16,717 bases of DNA, taken from the NCBI GenBank assembly GCA_964584415.1, contig CAZOZX010000042.1, forward strand, positions 1 to 16,717, written 5' to 3'. Source of the DNA: PHAA01 sp964584415 (lineage in GTDB: Bacteria > Bacillota > Syntrophomonadia > Syntrophomonadales > Syntrophomonadaceae). Made by a program: the position numbers and the translations under genes. Under the pieces are notes generated by a model. It had not been told where the DNA came from. It worked only from the letters and a program-made list of their open reading frames with translations, and ran no database searches. Shown piece after piece: positions 1 to 6,845 of the stretch (positions are counted from its first letter, which is position 1; every line of letters begins with the position of its first letter).

Positions 1-8
1 TTCGTATC

Positions 9-47
9 GGGATTTCACACTTCCATCACATTTGGGTTTTATGCTAT
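9..47 (+). promoter_or_regulatory. Probable activated promoter of the first two-component operon
   Basis: The box CTTCCATCACA (20-30) is followed 10 bases later by a -10-like TATGCT (40-45). A TCACA half-repeat lies 11 bp upstream (15-19 and 26-30), the direct-repeat period usual for OmpR/PhoB-family regulators. The same box at the same distance from a -10 hexamer occurs ahead of the DUF2680 gene. There is no good -35 hexamer, as expected for a promoter that needs an activator bound over the -35 region. Autoregulation by the downstream regulator is inferred. Confidence 0.5.
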
Positions 48-94
48 TGATATAGTATGCTTTGGTTATAGGCAGGCGGATGGAGGCGGCGGTT

Positions 95-778
95 ATGGAT
101 AGTCCCAGGATACTGATTGTTGACGACGAAGCCTTGATCAGGGATCTGATTAAGGAATATATGAGCCTGGAAAATTTCTCGGTATACGAGGCTGCTGACG
201 GAAGAGAAGGCTTGGAGCTGTTCCGCCAGCGCCAATATAACCTGATCATTCTGGATGTAATGATGCCGTTTATGGATGGTTGGAGTTTATGCCGGGAAAT
301 CCGCAAGGTGTCTTCAGTGCCGATCATCATGCTTACCGCCCGGGGGGAAGAATACGATAAACTGCTGGGCTTCGAATTAGGGGTAGATGATTATATAACC
401 AAGCCTTTCAGCCCCAAAGAACTGCTGGCCCGCATCAAGGCTATTCTCCGTCGTTCGGCTGGCATTGAATCCAGTCAGCAGGCAATTTTTGAAGGGTTAA
501 GACTGGACTTTGATTCGCATACCGTCAAAGTAGATGACGTGTTGGTCAGCCTGACTCCCAAGGAATATGAATTGATCAGCTTTTTTGCCCGCAACCCCCA
601 CCGGGTCTTCTCCCGGGAACAGCTGCTGGATTCAGTTTGGGGGTACGATTATATTGGTGATACCCGCACGGTCGATACCCATATCAAAATGCTGCGAGAG
701 AGCCTGGGCGCATACCGGAAATACATAGTTACGGTATGGGGCACGGGCTATAAATTTGATGCCGGGGGCAAATCATGA
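95..778 (+). CDS. OmpR-family response regulator (receiver + winged helix)
   Basis: Transcription factor of a two-component system, 227 aa. The receiver domain (about 1-120) has the acidic pair in ILIVDDE, phospho-acceptor Asp54 in LDVMMP, Thr81 in MLTARG and Lys103 in YITKPF. The C-terminal winged helix (about 130-225) has LTPKEYELI, the recognition helix DTRTVDTHIKMLR, and the closing VWGTGYKF wing. I chose ATG 95 because GGAGG (82-86) sits 8 bases before it; the upstream in-frame TTG 62 and ATG 80 lack such a site. The stop overlaps the next gene's start (ATGA), so it is co-transcribed and probably translationally coupled to the kinase. Its binding site is probably the repeated CTTCYATCACA box ahead of its own gene and ahead of the DUF2680 gene. 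Family assignment is secure; the signal is unknown. Confidence 0.95.
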   Translation: MDSPRILIVDDEALIRDLIKEYMSLENFSVYEAADGREGLELFRQRQYNLIILDVMMPFMDGWSLCREIRKVSSVPIIMLTARGEEYDKLLGFELGVDDYITKPFSPKELLARIKAILRRSAGIESSQQAIFEGLRLDFDSHTVKVDDVLVSLTPKEYELISFFARNPHRVFSREQLLDSVWGYDYIGDTRTVDTHIKMLRESLGAYRKYIVTVWGTGYKFDAGGKS

Positions 779-2163
779 AAAGCATTCGTTCAAGATTATG
801 GGCCGGGATGATGAGCCTGGTACTGGTGGTTCTGGTCTTATTATGGCTCTTCCAGATCGTTTTCCTTGACCAGTTTTATATTCAGATGAAAATCCGGAAC
901 ATAGAAACCAAGGCCACCAATATAACTACTCTGCTGGGGCAAGACCAGGATGAGTTTGCCAATCAGATGGAAGCACTGGCCTACGACAATAACCTGAGTA
1001 TCGAATTGATAGATCCTAATGGCAAAACCATCTACCAGACGGGTTCGGTCATGAATGGGCAAATGATGCAGGTGCGCAGCCTGCGCAGCCAGGTTTACGA
1101 AGCCGCCCTGAGGGGGACAGAAAGCGCGCTGACATTTACCCATCCCCGGTTAGGCACCGATTATATGATCATTGGCCTGCCAATCATCAGTGGCGAACAA
1201 ATATCCGGGGTATTGATACTGAACGTACCCGTGGCGCCGGTAGAGGATACTGTTTCTATACTAAAGCGGCAGCTTATTTATATCTCATTCATCCTCTTAG
1301 GGGCAGCCCTCTTGATATCGTTCCTGCTGGCCCGCAGTTTTACCAGGCCAGTGGTGGAGATCAACCAGACGGCGGAGAAAATGGCTACCGGTGACTTTTC
1401 GGCCCGGACCGCCATCAACCGCGAGGATGAAATCGGGCAGTTAGCCACGACCATTAATAATATGGGTGAGCAATTAGGCCAGATAGACAATCTGCGCCGG
1501 GATCTGATCGCTAATGTTTCTCATGAATTGCGCACTCCTTTAAGTCTGATCCAGGGTTATGCCGAAACCCTGCGGGATGTTACCGGTGCTTCGCCGGAGA
1601 AGCGGGACAAGCAGCTGGGGATCATTATTGAGGAAACCGAGCGTCTCAGCCATATGGTAAATGATATCTTGAATCTTTCCCAGCTGCAGTCAGGAAAATT
1701 GCAGCTCAAACGAGACTGCTTCGACGTCCGCGCTTTGATCTGCAGGGCAGCGCAGAGATATGAACTGCTCAGCCAGCAAACCGCGGTGGCCTTACAGGTT
1801 GAATCCCAAAGCCAACTAATGGCTGATGGTGACGAGGCCCGGATCGAACAGGTTTTATACAATTTGATCAGCAATGCTTTCAGCTACGTAAACCCTGAAG
1901 GCCAAATCTACGTCACTGCTGCAGCTATAAATGACAAGGTCCGCTTGGAGGTAATAAACACCGGCCCCGGGATAGATAGTAAAAATCTGCCGCACATATG
2001 GGATAGATACTATAAATCGCCTCACCGAATGGCGGGATCATCTGGAACCGGGCTGGGCCTGGCTATCGTCAAAGCGGTGCTGGAAGCGCATGGGGCAGCC
2101 TTTGGAGCCGACAGTCAATTAGGAGTCAAAACCACCTTCTGGTTTGAACTGAACAAATGTTAA
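775..2163 (+). CDS. HAMP-domain sensor histidine kinase, partner of the preceding regulator
   Basis: Membrane sensor kinase, 462 aa, of the EnvZ/PhoR-like type. Two transmembrane segments (about 12-32 and 166-187) enclose an extracytoplasmic sensor region of about 130 residues without recognisable motifs. Then come a HAMP linker (about 187-240, with FTRPVVEI and EDEIGQL), a HisKA domain with phospho-acceptor His250 in NVSHELRTPL, and a HATPase_c domain with N box (Asn367 in NLISNAF), G1 box NTGPGID and G2 box GTGLGLAIV. All catalytic motifs are present, so it should be active. The start codon overlaps the regulator's stop by 4 bp. The ligand cannot be read from the sequence. The proximity of a secreted DUF2680 gene with a matching promoter box suggests a cell-envelope or extracellular signal. 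Confidence 0.95.
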   Translation: MKSIRSRLWAGMMSLVLVVLVLLWLFQIVFLDQFYIQMKIRNIETKATNITTLLGQDQDEFANQMEALAYDNNLSIELIDPNGKTIYQTGSVMNGQMMQVRSLRSQVYEAALRGTESALTFTHPRLGTDYMIIGLPIISGEQISGVLILNVPVAPVEDTVSILKRQLIYISFILLGAALLISFLLARSFTRPVVEINQTAEKMATGDFSARTAINREDEIGQLATTINNMGEQLGQIDNLRRDLIANVSHELRTPLSLIQGYAETLRDVTGASPEKRDKQLGIIIEETERLSHMVNDILNLSQLQSGKLQLKRDCFDVRALICRAAQRYELLSQQTAVALQVESQSQLMADGDEARIEQVLYNLISNAFSYVNPEGQIYVTAAAINDKVRLEVINTGPGIDSKNLPHIWDRYYKSPHRMAGSSGTGLGLAIVKAVLEAHGAAFGADSQLGVKTTFWFELNKC

Positions 2164-2195
2164 ATATTACTATTATCTTTCACTTATCTTTTTGG

Positions 2196-2232
2196 TTTCT
2201 ATCAAACTTCTATCACAATTGCTCCTTATAAT
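2196..2232 (+). promoter_or_regulatory. Promoter and direct-repeat operator ahead of the DUF2680 gene
   Basis: TTTCTATCA (2196-2204) and CTTCTATCA (2207-2215) repeat in the same orientation with an 11-bp period, followed by a perfect -10 TATAAT at 2227-2232. The longer string ACTTCTATCACAATTG (2206-2221) nearly matches ACTTCCATCACATTTG at 19-34. In both places TATCACA or CATCACA ends 10 bases before the -10. The repeats cover the position of the -35 hexamer. This is what is expected of an OmpR/PhoB-type activator site. Which regulator binds is inferred. Confidence 0.6.
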
Positions 2233-2283
2233 CTAACCATAGCCTAAAACATCAACCAAAATCAAAAATAAGGAGTGAAGGTA

Positions 2284-2787
2284 ATGAAAGGATTAAAAAA
2301 ATGGGCAGCAGCCCTAACCGTAGTCGCGGTACTGGGTGCAGGTGGAGCTGCATATGCAGCCACTTCTCTGACCCCGGCCGAAATCGCGGCTAACGTCACT
2401 GGTAAGAGCGTAGCCGAATTGCAGCAGCAGCGGCAGGCCGGCAAGACTTATGGAGCCCTAGCCAATGAGGCTGGCAAACTCGAGGAATTCAAGGTGCAAA
2501 TGCTGGAGCAGAAAAAGGTCATCCTCGATGAACGCGTAGCCGCCGGCAAGCTGACTCAGGAACAGGCCAACACCATCTACCAGAACATGCAGGAACGCCA
2601 GGCTGACTGTGACGGAACCGGCAATGGCCAGGCCAGGATGGGACAGAACGGCGGAGCTGGATTCGGCCAGGGAGCTGGCTTAGGCAATGGCCAGGGCAAT
2701 GGTCAGCGGTTAGGCAATGGCATGGGCAACGGACAGGGCTTCGGCAACCGCGCCGGCAACTGCGACGGGACCTGCTTAAACAACTAA
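2284..2787 (+). CDS. Secreted DUF2680 (YckD-like) protein with Gly/Asn/Gln-rich tail
   Basis: Exported protein, 167 aa, of unknown function. A signal peptide (MKGLKKW, hydrophobic core, AYA-ATS cleavage near residue 25) is followed by the DUF2680 region (about 26-105): LTPAEIAANVTGKSVAEL, a QAGKTYGALANEAGKLEEF segment, and an ILDERVAAGKLTQEQA helix pair. The tail (about 107-167) is a degenerate GNGQ/GQG repeat bracketed by CDGTG and CDGTC, giving three cysteines. ATG 2284 is chosen over an upstream GTG at 2275 because AAGGAG (2270-2275) lies 8 bases before the ATG and the GTG overlaps it. It has its own promoter, which carries the box shared with the upstream two-component operon, so control by that system is likely. 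The family match is from recognised motifs; the role is unknown. Confidence 0.85.
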   Translation: MKGLKKWAAALTVVAVLGAGGAAYAATSLTPAEIAANVTGKSVAELQQQRQAGKTYGALANEAGKLEEFKVQMLEQKKVILDERVAAGKLTQEQANTIYQNMQERQADCDGTGNGQARMGQNGGAGFGQGAGLGNGQGNGQRLGNGMGNGQGFGNRAGNCDGTCLNN

Positions 2788-2813
2788 TAACCACTCTAAT
2801 AAGCACTTGTAAG

Positions 2814-3007
2814 GATCAGGAGAGCTAATGCTCTCCTGATTCAGCCTGTCAATATAGGCAGACCGAGTAAAAAAGGCTTAGAGCAAGGCAATCGGTAATC
2901 CCGTGATTAAGACGTACATGAGGTACGTCGATTGAACGGTATTTCCGCATTAACGCAGCTATCAGCCTTTTTTGACGGTCTGGAGGAGAGCGAAAGCTCT
3001 CCTGATC
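2814..3007. repeat. 194-bp fold-back element with 12-bp perfect terminal inverted repeats
   Basis: GATCAGGAGAGC (2814-2825) is perfectly complementary to GCTCTCCTGATC (2996-3007). Each end can also fold locally: 2815-2825 with 2830-2840 (TAAT loop), and AGGAGAGC with GCTCTCCT around a GAAA tetraloop (2984-3003). Inside, CAGACCG (2859-2865) pairs with CGGTCTG (2976-2982) and AAAAAAGGCT (2869-2878) pairs with AGCCTTTTTT (2964-2973). Further inside, CGG-AAT-CCGT (2893-2904) faces ACGG-ATT-CCG (2936-2947), and the apex is GACGTAC/GTACGTC (2911-2917/2923-2929). There is no coding potential. It could be a miniature mobile element, a structured RNA, or a transcription-termination structure. I see no clear target-site duplication. 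Confidence 0.6.
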
Positions 3008-3050
3008 TATATGTAGTTTACGTTTGTGAGAAATAAATAAACAGGCAGTT

Positions 3051-3105
3051 AAAAAACCCCTCTTTTCAGCGGGCTTCGGTGCCAACGGATTTCAAGGGAA
3101 GAGGG
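3051..3105 (-). terminator. Intrinsic terminator of the L,D-transpeptidase gene
   Basis: Read on the minus strand, CCCTCTT (3105-3099) pairs with AAGAGGG (3064-3058) and is followed by one G and a run of six T (complement of A 3051-3056). The loop is long (34 bases). The structure lies 30 bases after the stop codon of the minus-strand gene. Confidence 0.6.
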
Positions 3106-3134
3106 AAATCAATAATAGGGATCATAATAATTTA

Positions 3135-3968
3135 TTACACGTGGATCGACACCGGTGTGCCGGCGGGTAGGTTATTATACAGCCATTGGGCATCTTCAGC
3201 AGCCAGTCTTACACATCCATGCGAAGCAGGTATCCCCAATTTATCGGCTTCCTCATCTATAATTATTCCCTGCCTATCCATGGGGACGCTATGAAAGAGA
3301 TAGGTTCCCCAGTCCTTAAAGGAAACCCACCAACGGGCACCTTCCTGGTACTTGGAGCTAAAGAACCATTCCCCCCGGTTCTGCAGCAAAAAGCTCCCCA
3401 TAGGAGTGGAGTTGTTCAACCCCGTTGATGCGGTCAAATCCTTAATTAGCAAGTCAGCATCATATATTCGTACCTTCTGCTCGCTGACATCCACGTCTAT
3501 TCTCCAGGCCGGTGGGATCTGACTGGAATTCCCGGTTTGTACATATTTGACTTCAGCGCCGAGAGCTTCGCTGACAAATCGCAGGGGGATCATGGTACGC
3601 TGCCCCATAACTTGCGGAGGCGCATCTAACTGGACAGCCGTCCCGTTTATAGTAGCCTGGTCAGAATCCAGGGTGAGTTCAATCACCTTATTGCCTTCAA
3701 CGATGACTTTCCGGTTGTCCTCATCCCAATCTACCTTTGCACCCATAGCTTCGCTGATGAATCTCAGCGGAACCATGGTCCGATTATTGGTGAGATAAGG
3801 TGCCTGATCCGGAAAATCAACCGGGGCCCCGTCAACGGATACCGTAATTTCGGTCCCTAATGACGAAACCTCGACCAGCGGCTGAACTGCGGCAGTACAG
3901 GTAGCGATCCCCTGCCCGAACGATATTAACAGTACCAAGACCAAACCAGAAATCAACCTGATTGCCAT
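3135..3968 (-). CDS. L,D-transpeptidase (YkuD) with copper-amine-oxidase-N-like domain
   Basis: Exported cell-wall enzyme, 277 aa, expected to form or remodel peptidoglycan cross-links via a catalytic cysteine. An N-terminal hydrophobic signal segment (about 3-25) is followed by a copper-amine-oxidase N-terminal-like (stalk) domain (about 35-145), with its two characteristic repeats NRTMVPLRFISEAMGAKVDW and QRTMIPLRFVSEALGAEV. A YkuD domain (about 157-277) carries the HxxxxD-like FHSVPMD and the active-site SHGCVRL, with Cys252 as nucleophile. ATG 3968 is preferred because GGAG lies 6 bases upstream of it; the in-frame ATG at 3983 has no ribosome binding site and would place that GGAG inside the gene. 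It is transcribed divergently from the second response regulator and ends in its own terminator. Despite the domain name, the N-terminal part carries no amine-oxidase active site. Confidence 0.92.
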   Translation of the reverse strand: MAIRLISGLVLVLLISFGQGIATCTAAVQPLVEVSSLGTEITVSVDGAPVDFPDQAPYLTNNRTMVPLRFISEAMGAKVDWDEDNRKVIVEGNKVIELTLDSDQATINGTAVQLDAPPQVMGQRTMIPLRFVSEALGAEVKYVQTGNSSQIPPAWRIDVDVSEQKVRIYDADLLIKDLTASTGLNNSTPMGSFLLQNRGEWFFSSKYQEGARWWVSFKDWGTYLFHSVPMDRQGIIIDEEADKLGIPASHGCVRLAAEDAQWLYNNLPAGTPVSIHV

Positions 3969-4012
3969 GCCAAGCTCCTTCATCAGATATTACTGATAAC
4001 ACACCCTGTATA

Positions 4013-4041
4013 ATTGTACCAATCAACGATTTTATTACAAT
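4013..4041. promoter_or_regulatory. Candidate overlapping divergent promoters
   Basis: The stretch between the transpeptidase and the second regulator contains ATTGTA at one end and TTACAAT at the other. Plus strand: TTGTAC (4014-4019), 16-bp spacer, TACAAT (4036-4041). Minus strand: TTGTAA (complement of 4040-4035), 16-bp spacer, TACAAT (complement of 4018-4013). The two promoters would occupy the same DNA face-to-face and exclude each other. Matches are moderate, so this is a candidate only. Confidence 0.35.
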
Positions 4042-4176
4042 ATGAAACTTTTGGCCTGCGATTGGTATCCTTTCGGGGAATTCTATATTTTTTGTCCTAT
4101 TTTGGAAAAAGCGGGAAGGATTTCGGCTGGTGCATATAGAAAACAGGAAAATCCAACCAACTGTGAGGATATTAAC

Positions 4177-4881
4177 ATGAAGGAAACCATTCTGATCGCC
4201 GACGATGAAACCTACCTGAGCCAACTAATCCGTATGTACCTGGAAAAGGAAAAATTCCAGGTGCTAACCGCTGATAACGGCCCAATGGCAATAGATTTAG
4301 CCCGCTCGCACCATCCTGATCTTATCATCCTGGATGTAATGATGCCGCGAATGACCGGTATCGAAGCCTGCCAGAAATTACGCCGTTTTACTGATGTTCC
4401 GATCCTGTTTCTCAGCTGCCGCGGTGAAAACGTCGATAAAGTAGTAGGGCTGGAAGCCGGTGCAGATGATTATATAACCAAACCCTTCGATCCTACCGAA
4501 CTGGTAGCCAGGGTCAAGGCCAACCTGCGCCGCAGCCATTTGGGCAGTCAAAGCCCCGACAACCGGGTCGATCAAATCCTGTGTTATGGCGACCTGCGCA
4601 TAAATCTAATTGGGCATGAAGTAAGCGTAAGCGGCTCACGGGTGGATCTTACCCCTAAAGAGTTTCAACTGCTGGCCTTGCTGGCCCAGAAACCTAATCA
4701 TGTATTCAGTTTCGAACAGATCTTCAGAAAAATCTGGAATTACAATGTTACTGATGATTACCGCACCGTGATGGTGCATATCCGCAAACTGCGCACCAAA
4801 ATAGAGCCCGATCCTTCCAATCCCATTTATATTTTGACGGTAAGGGGTACCGGCTACAAATTCAGCGGGACAGTAAAATAA
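4177..4881 (+). CDS. OmpR-family response regulator, second two-component system
   Basis: DNA-binding response regulator, 234 aa. The receiver has acidic residues in LIADDE, phospho-acceptor Asp53 in LDVMMP, Ser80 in LFLSCRG and Lys102 in YITKPF. The winged helix (about 140-232) includes LTPKEFQLL, DDYRTVMVHIRKLR and VRGTGYKF. I chose ATG 4177 because GAGG (4165-4168) is 8 bases upstream and the family normally begins this close to the first beta strand. An open frame extends upstream to 4042 but has no homology-like content. The 3' end lies only 4 bp from the end of the oppositely transcribed histidine kinase, which is the obvious partner although the two cannot share a transcript. The untranslated leader would be about 130 bases if the candidate promoter at 4014-4041 is used. 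Confidence 0.94.
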   Translation: MKETILIADDETYLSQLIRMYLEKEKFQVLTADNGPMAIDLARSHHPDLIILDVMMPRMTGIEACQKLRRFTDVPILFLSCRGENVDKVVGLEAGADDYITKPFDPTELVARVKANLRRSHLGSQSPDNRVDQILCYGDLRINLIGHEVSVSGSRVDLTPKEFQLLALLAQKPNHVFSFEQIFRKIWNYNVTDDYRTVMVHIRKLRTKIEPDPSNPIYILTVRGTGYKFSGTVK

Positions 4882-4885
4882 GATA

Positions 4886-6646
4886 TCAAGCAGTTGTCGG
4901 CATCTCCACCGGTAGCTTAATGTAGAAAGTGCTGCCCTGGCCGACTTTACTTTCCACCCAGATCTGGCCATTATGAATAGATACTATCTCCTTGGCGATG
5001 GCCAGACCTATCCCATAGCTCTCCGCCTGGTCAGAATTCCGGCCTTTATAAAAACGTTCAAAAACATGCGGGATATCTTCNNNNNNNNNNNNNNNNNNNN
5101 NNNNNNNNNNNNNNNNNNNNNNNNNNNNNNNNNNNNNNNNNNNNNNNNNNNNNNNNNNNNNNNNNNNNNNNNNNNNNNNNACCACAGGATAGGCTGCCGG
5201 GTGGGATGAAGCCAGGGGCTGGACCCGCAGGCCTATATTCACTCCGGCAGTCCTTGCTTCCAATTCACAGTCATTAAAACATTTGATCACCAATTCATCC
5301 GCGGGCACCGGGCAGAAATCATAGGTAATCTGCCGTGATTCCAGCTGGGACAGATGAAAGAGATCATCGATCAGCCTGGTTAATAAGACCGCTTTGGAAT
5401 AGATCATTTTCAGGTACTGCTTCTGTTCAACCGGGTCATCAATCACCCCCTCGACCATGGCCTGCAGATATCCCTGGATGTGGGTCATGGGAGAACGCAA
5501 ATCGTGAGAAATGTTGGCCAGCAGGTTGCGCCGCGATTGCTCCATTCGGGAAAGTTCTTCATGGATCCTGGTGAGTTCTTCATTCTGCTGTTTAAGCACC
5601 ATGTTCTTCATGCTGATCCGATCCAGCAGGGTATTTATTTCGGTAATATCAGTCAGGGTGATGATCCTTCCCAACACCTTTTTACGGTCGCCTTCAATTT
5701 TGCCCACATTTATCAGGACTCTTCTTTGGGGCGAGTCCCCCAGCGTGACCTCGGTTTGCATGGTTTGAAAATCGCCGGTCTGATAAGTTTGCATGAATCT
5801 ATGCTTAAATTCCTGGTCATCCACCCGGTCCAACAATTGGTCCAGATTGAAGTCCTGCCCCGGCTCGAGATCAAAAAAACGATCGGCGCTGCGGTTTTTA
5901 CCAACGATTGCCCCCTTGTTGTTCAAAAACACGATCCCCACTGCCATATTGTCTACTATTTCCCGCTGGGCCACCGAAAAGATCCGGACCAGATTATAAT
6001 TGGTAATAGCCACAATAAAACAAACCATGGCCAAAACCGTGCCCATCGAGGTTAAGGCTGGAATTATCGTCTTCCCGGAAAACACAATGTTTATCAATAT
6101 ATCGGCTATGGCAAAGGTGACGAAGAACATACAACCAGTCAGGCAAAGACTGAGCTGGTCCTTGAACATTTTATCGCTGGTTTTGGAACGAGCCCACAGC
6201 ATGTGCCCAATAGCGGCGAAAACATAAATCACCTGGATCAAAATCAACACCCAGAATAATGGGCCGAAAAAGCGGTCAGCCCAGCCTCGTTCACCCATTG
6301 AAACAAACAGATAGCCCGGATTGATGGCAGCGATAGCCGCCGCCAGGACCGCCGGCACAGAGGCCGCCAGGATGTATCCTTTCTTATAGCGGTCGACCGA
6401 ACCGATTAAGACCATGGAAAAAATGAACCAGGCATAGGTTGAAAAAGACATCCCCACAAAGGCAATTTTGACAAAAATCCATTCCAGCCGTAGGTTGGGG
6501 GTCATGTTGACCAGGTAGATGAAAAACGGCCACAGCATCATCAGAAAATGGAATACCAGATAAGACCTGTGCAGCCTGGTTATTTCATTGGAGGCCAGAA
6601 CAAAGATGAAAAGGGCCGCCAATACTATGAATAGGGTCATGTCCAA
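4886..6646 (-). CDS. Membrane PAS histidine kinase, interrupted by an assembly gap
   Basis: Sensor kinase, about 586 aa as written. The N-terminal third (about 1-225) is highly hydrophobic with around seven transmembrane segments, resembling the 7TM sensor region seen on some histidine kinases. Next are a PAS domain (about 230-345, with ADRFFDLEPG and RIITLTDITE), a coiled coil, HisKA with His381 in NISHDLRSPM, and HATPase_c. The 100 N at 5081-5180 remove the segment that should carry the N and G1 boxes; only PHVFERFYKG and the G2 box SYGIGLAIAKE survive. By family comparison about 50 residues are missing, more than 100 bases encode, so the gap length is not real. The start is uncertain: TTG 6646 has AAAGGTG 10 bases upstream; ATG 6640 is an alternative. 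It is convergent with the second regulator, its likely partner. Confidence 0.88.
   Translation of the reverse strand: MDMTLFIVLAALFIFVLASNEITRLHRSYLVFHFLMMLWPFFIYLVNMTPNLRLEWIFVKIAFVGMSFSTYAWFIFSMVLIGSVDRYKKGYILAASVPAVLAAAIAAINPGYLFVSMGERGWADRFFGPLFWVLILIQVIYVFAAIGHMLWARSKTSDKMFKDQLSLCLTGCMFFVTFAIADILINIVFSGKTIIPALTSMGTVLAMVCFIVAITNYNLVRIFSVAQREIVDNMAVGIVFLNNKGAIVGKNRSADRFFDLEPGQDFNLDQLLDRVDDQEFKHRFMQTYQTGDFQTMQTEVTLGDSPQRRVLINVGKIEGDRKKVLGRIITLTDITEINTLLDRISMKNMVLKQQNEELTRIHEELSRMEQSRRNLLANISHDLRSPMTHIQGYLQAMVEGVIDDPVEQKQYLKMIYSKAVLLTRLIDDLFHLSQLESRQITYDFCPVPADELVIKCFNDCELEARTAGVNIGLRVQPLASSHPAAYPVXXXXXXXXXXXXXXXXXXXXXXXXXXXXXXXXXXEDIPHVFERFYKGRNSDQAESYGIGLAIAKEIVSIHNGQIWVESKVGQGSTFYIKLPVEMPTTA
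5081..5180. other. Assembly gap (100 N)
   Basis: Exactly 100 N, a conventional placeholder for a gap of unknown size, lying inside the ATPase domain of the minus-strand histidine kinase. The reading frame happens to agree on both sides, but the domain would be too short if the gap were truly 100 bases. Confidence 0.95.
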
Positions 6647-6768
6647 CTGCGATCAACACCTTTGCTGTATCTTTGGTTTTCCAGCTTTTCGCTTCACCTA
6701 ATTTTCGATAAATATTTCCAATATCCTACCGGTTCAGAAAAATAAAAACGTTAAATAATTCAGGACAG

Positions 6769-6801
6769 AAAAAAGGAGGTAAGTCCGCTGTACTTACCTC
6801 C
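6769..6801 (-). terminator. Intrinsic terminator of the DUF4153-DUF3795 operon
   Basis: On the minus strand GGAGGTAAGT (6801-6792) and ACTTACCTCC (6784-6775) form a perfect 10-bp stem with a 7-base loop, followed directly by six T (complement of 6774-6769). It lies about 45 bases after the DUF3795 stop codon and separates this operon from the histidine kinase gene downstream on the same strand. Confidence 0.93.
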
Positions 6802-6845
6802 CTAATGTTTGAATGCAAATTAATTATTAAATTGTTACCAGCAGA

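Larger units (their letters stand above)
2788..3134. other. Intergenic region without genes between the DUF2680 and L,D-transpeptidase genes
   Basis: No credible coding sequence lies here. The region holds the 194-bp fold-back element (2814-3007) and, to its right, the intrinsic terminator of the minus-strand L,D-transpeptidase (3051-3105). The left-most hairpin of the fold-back element, 28 bases after the DUF2680 stop, may also end the DUF2680 transcript, although it has no T-run after it. Confidence 0.7.

Noticed and set aside
2813..2842. Rho-independent terminator of the DUF2680 gene
   Set aside because: The hairpin is strong, but no T-run follows it, and the same sequence is part of the larger fold-back element; termination here is possible but not shown.
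3079..3428. Plus-strand open frames opposite the 3' half of the transpeptidase gene
   Set aside because: Antisense to the YkuD domain and without homology-like content.
3290..3968. Reading the transpeptidase as a copper amine oxidase
   Set aside because: Only the short N-terminal stalk-like domain is present; there is no catalytic amine-oxidase domain or topaquinone site, and the C-terminal half is clearly YkuD.
5480..6055. Plus-strand open frame of 191 codons opposite the membrane histidine kinase
   Set aside because: It lies wholly antisense to a clear PAS/HisKA coding region, has no ribosome binding site and shows no recognisable domain.
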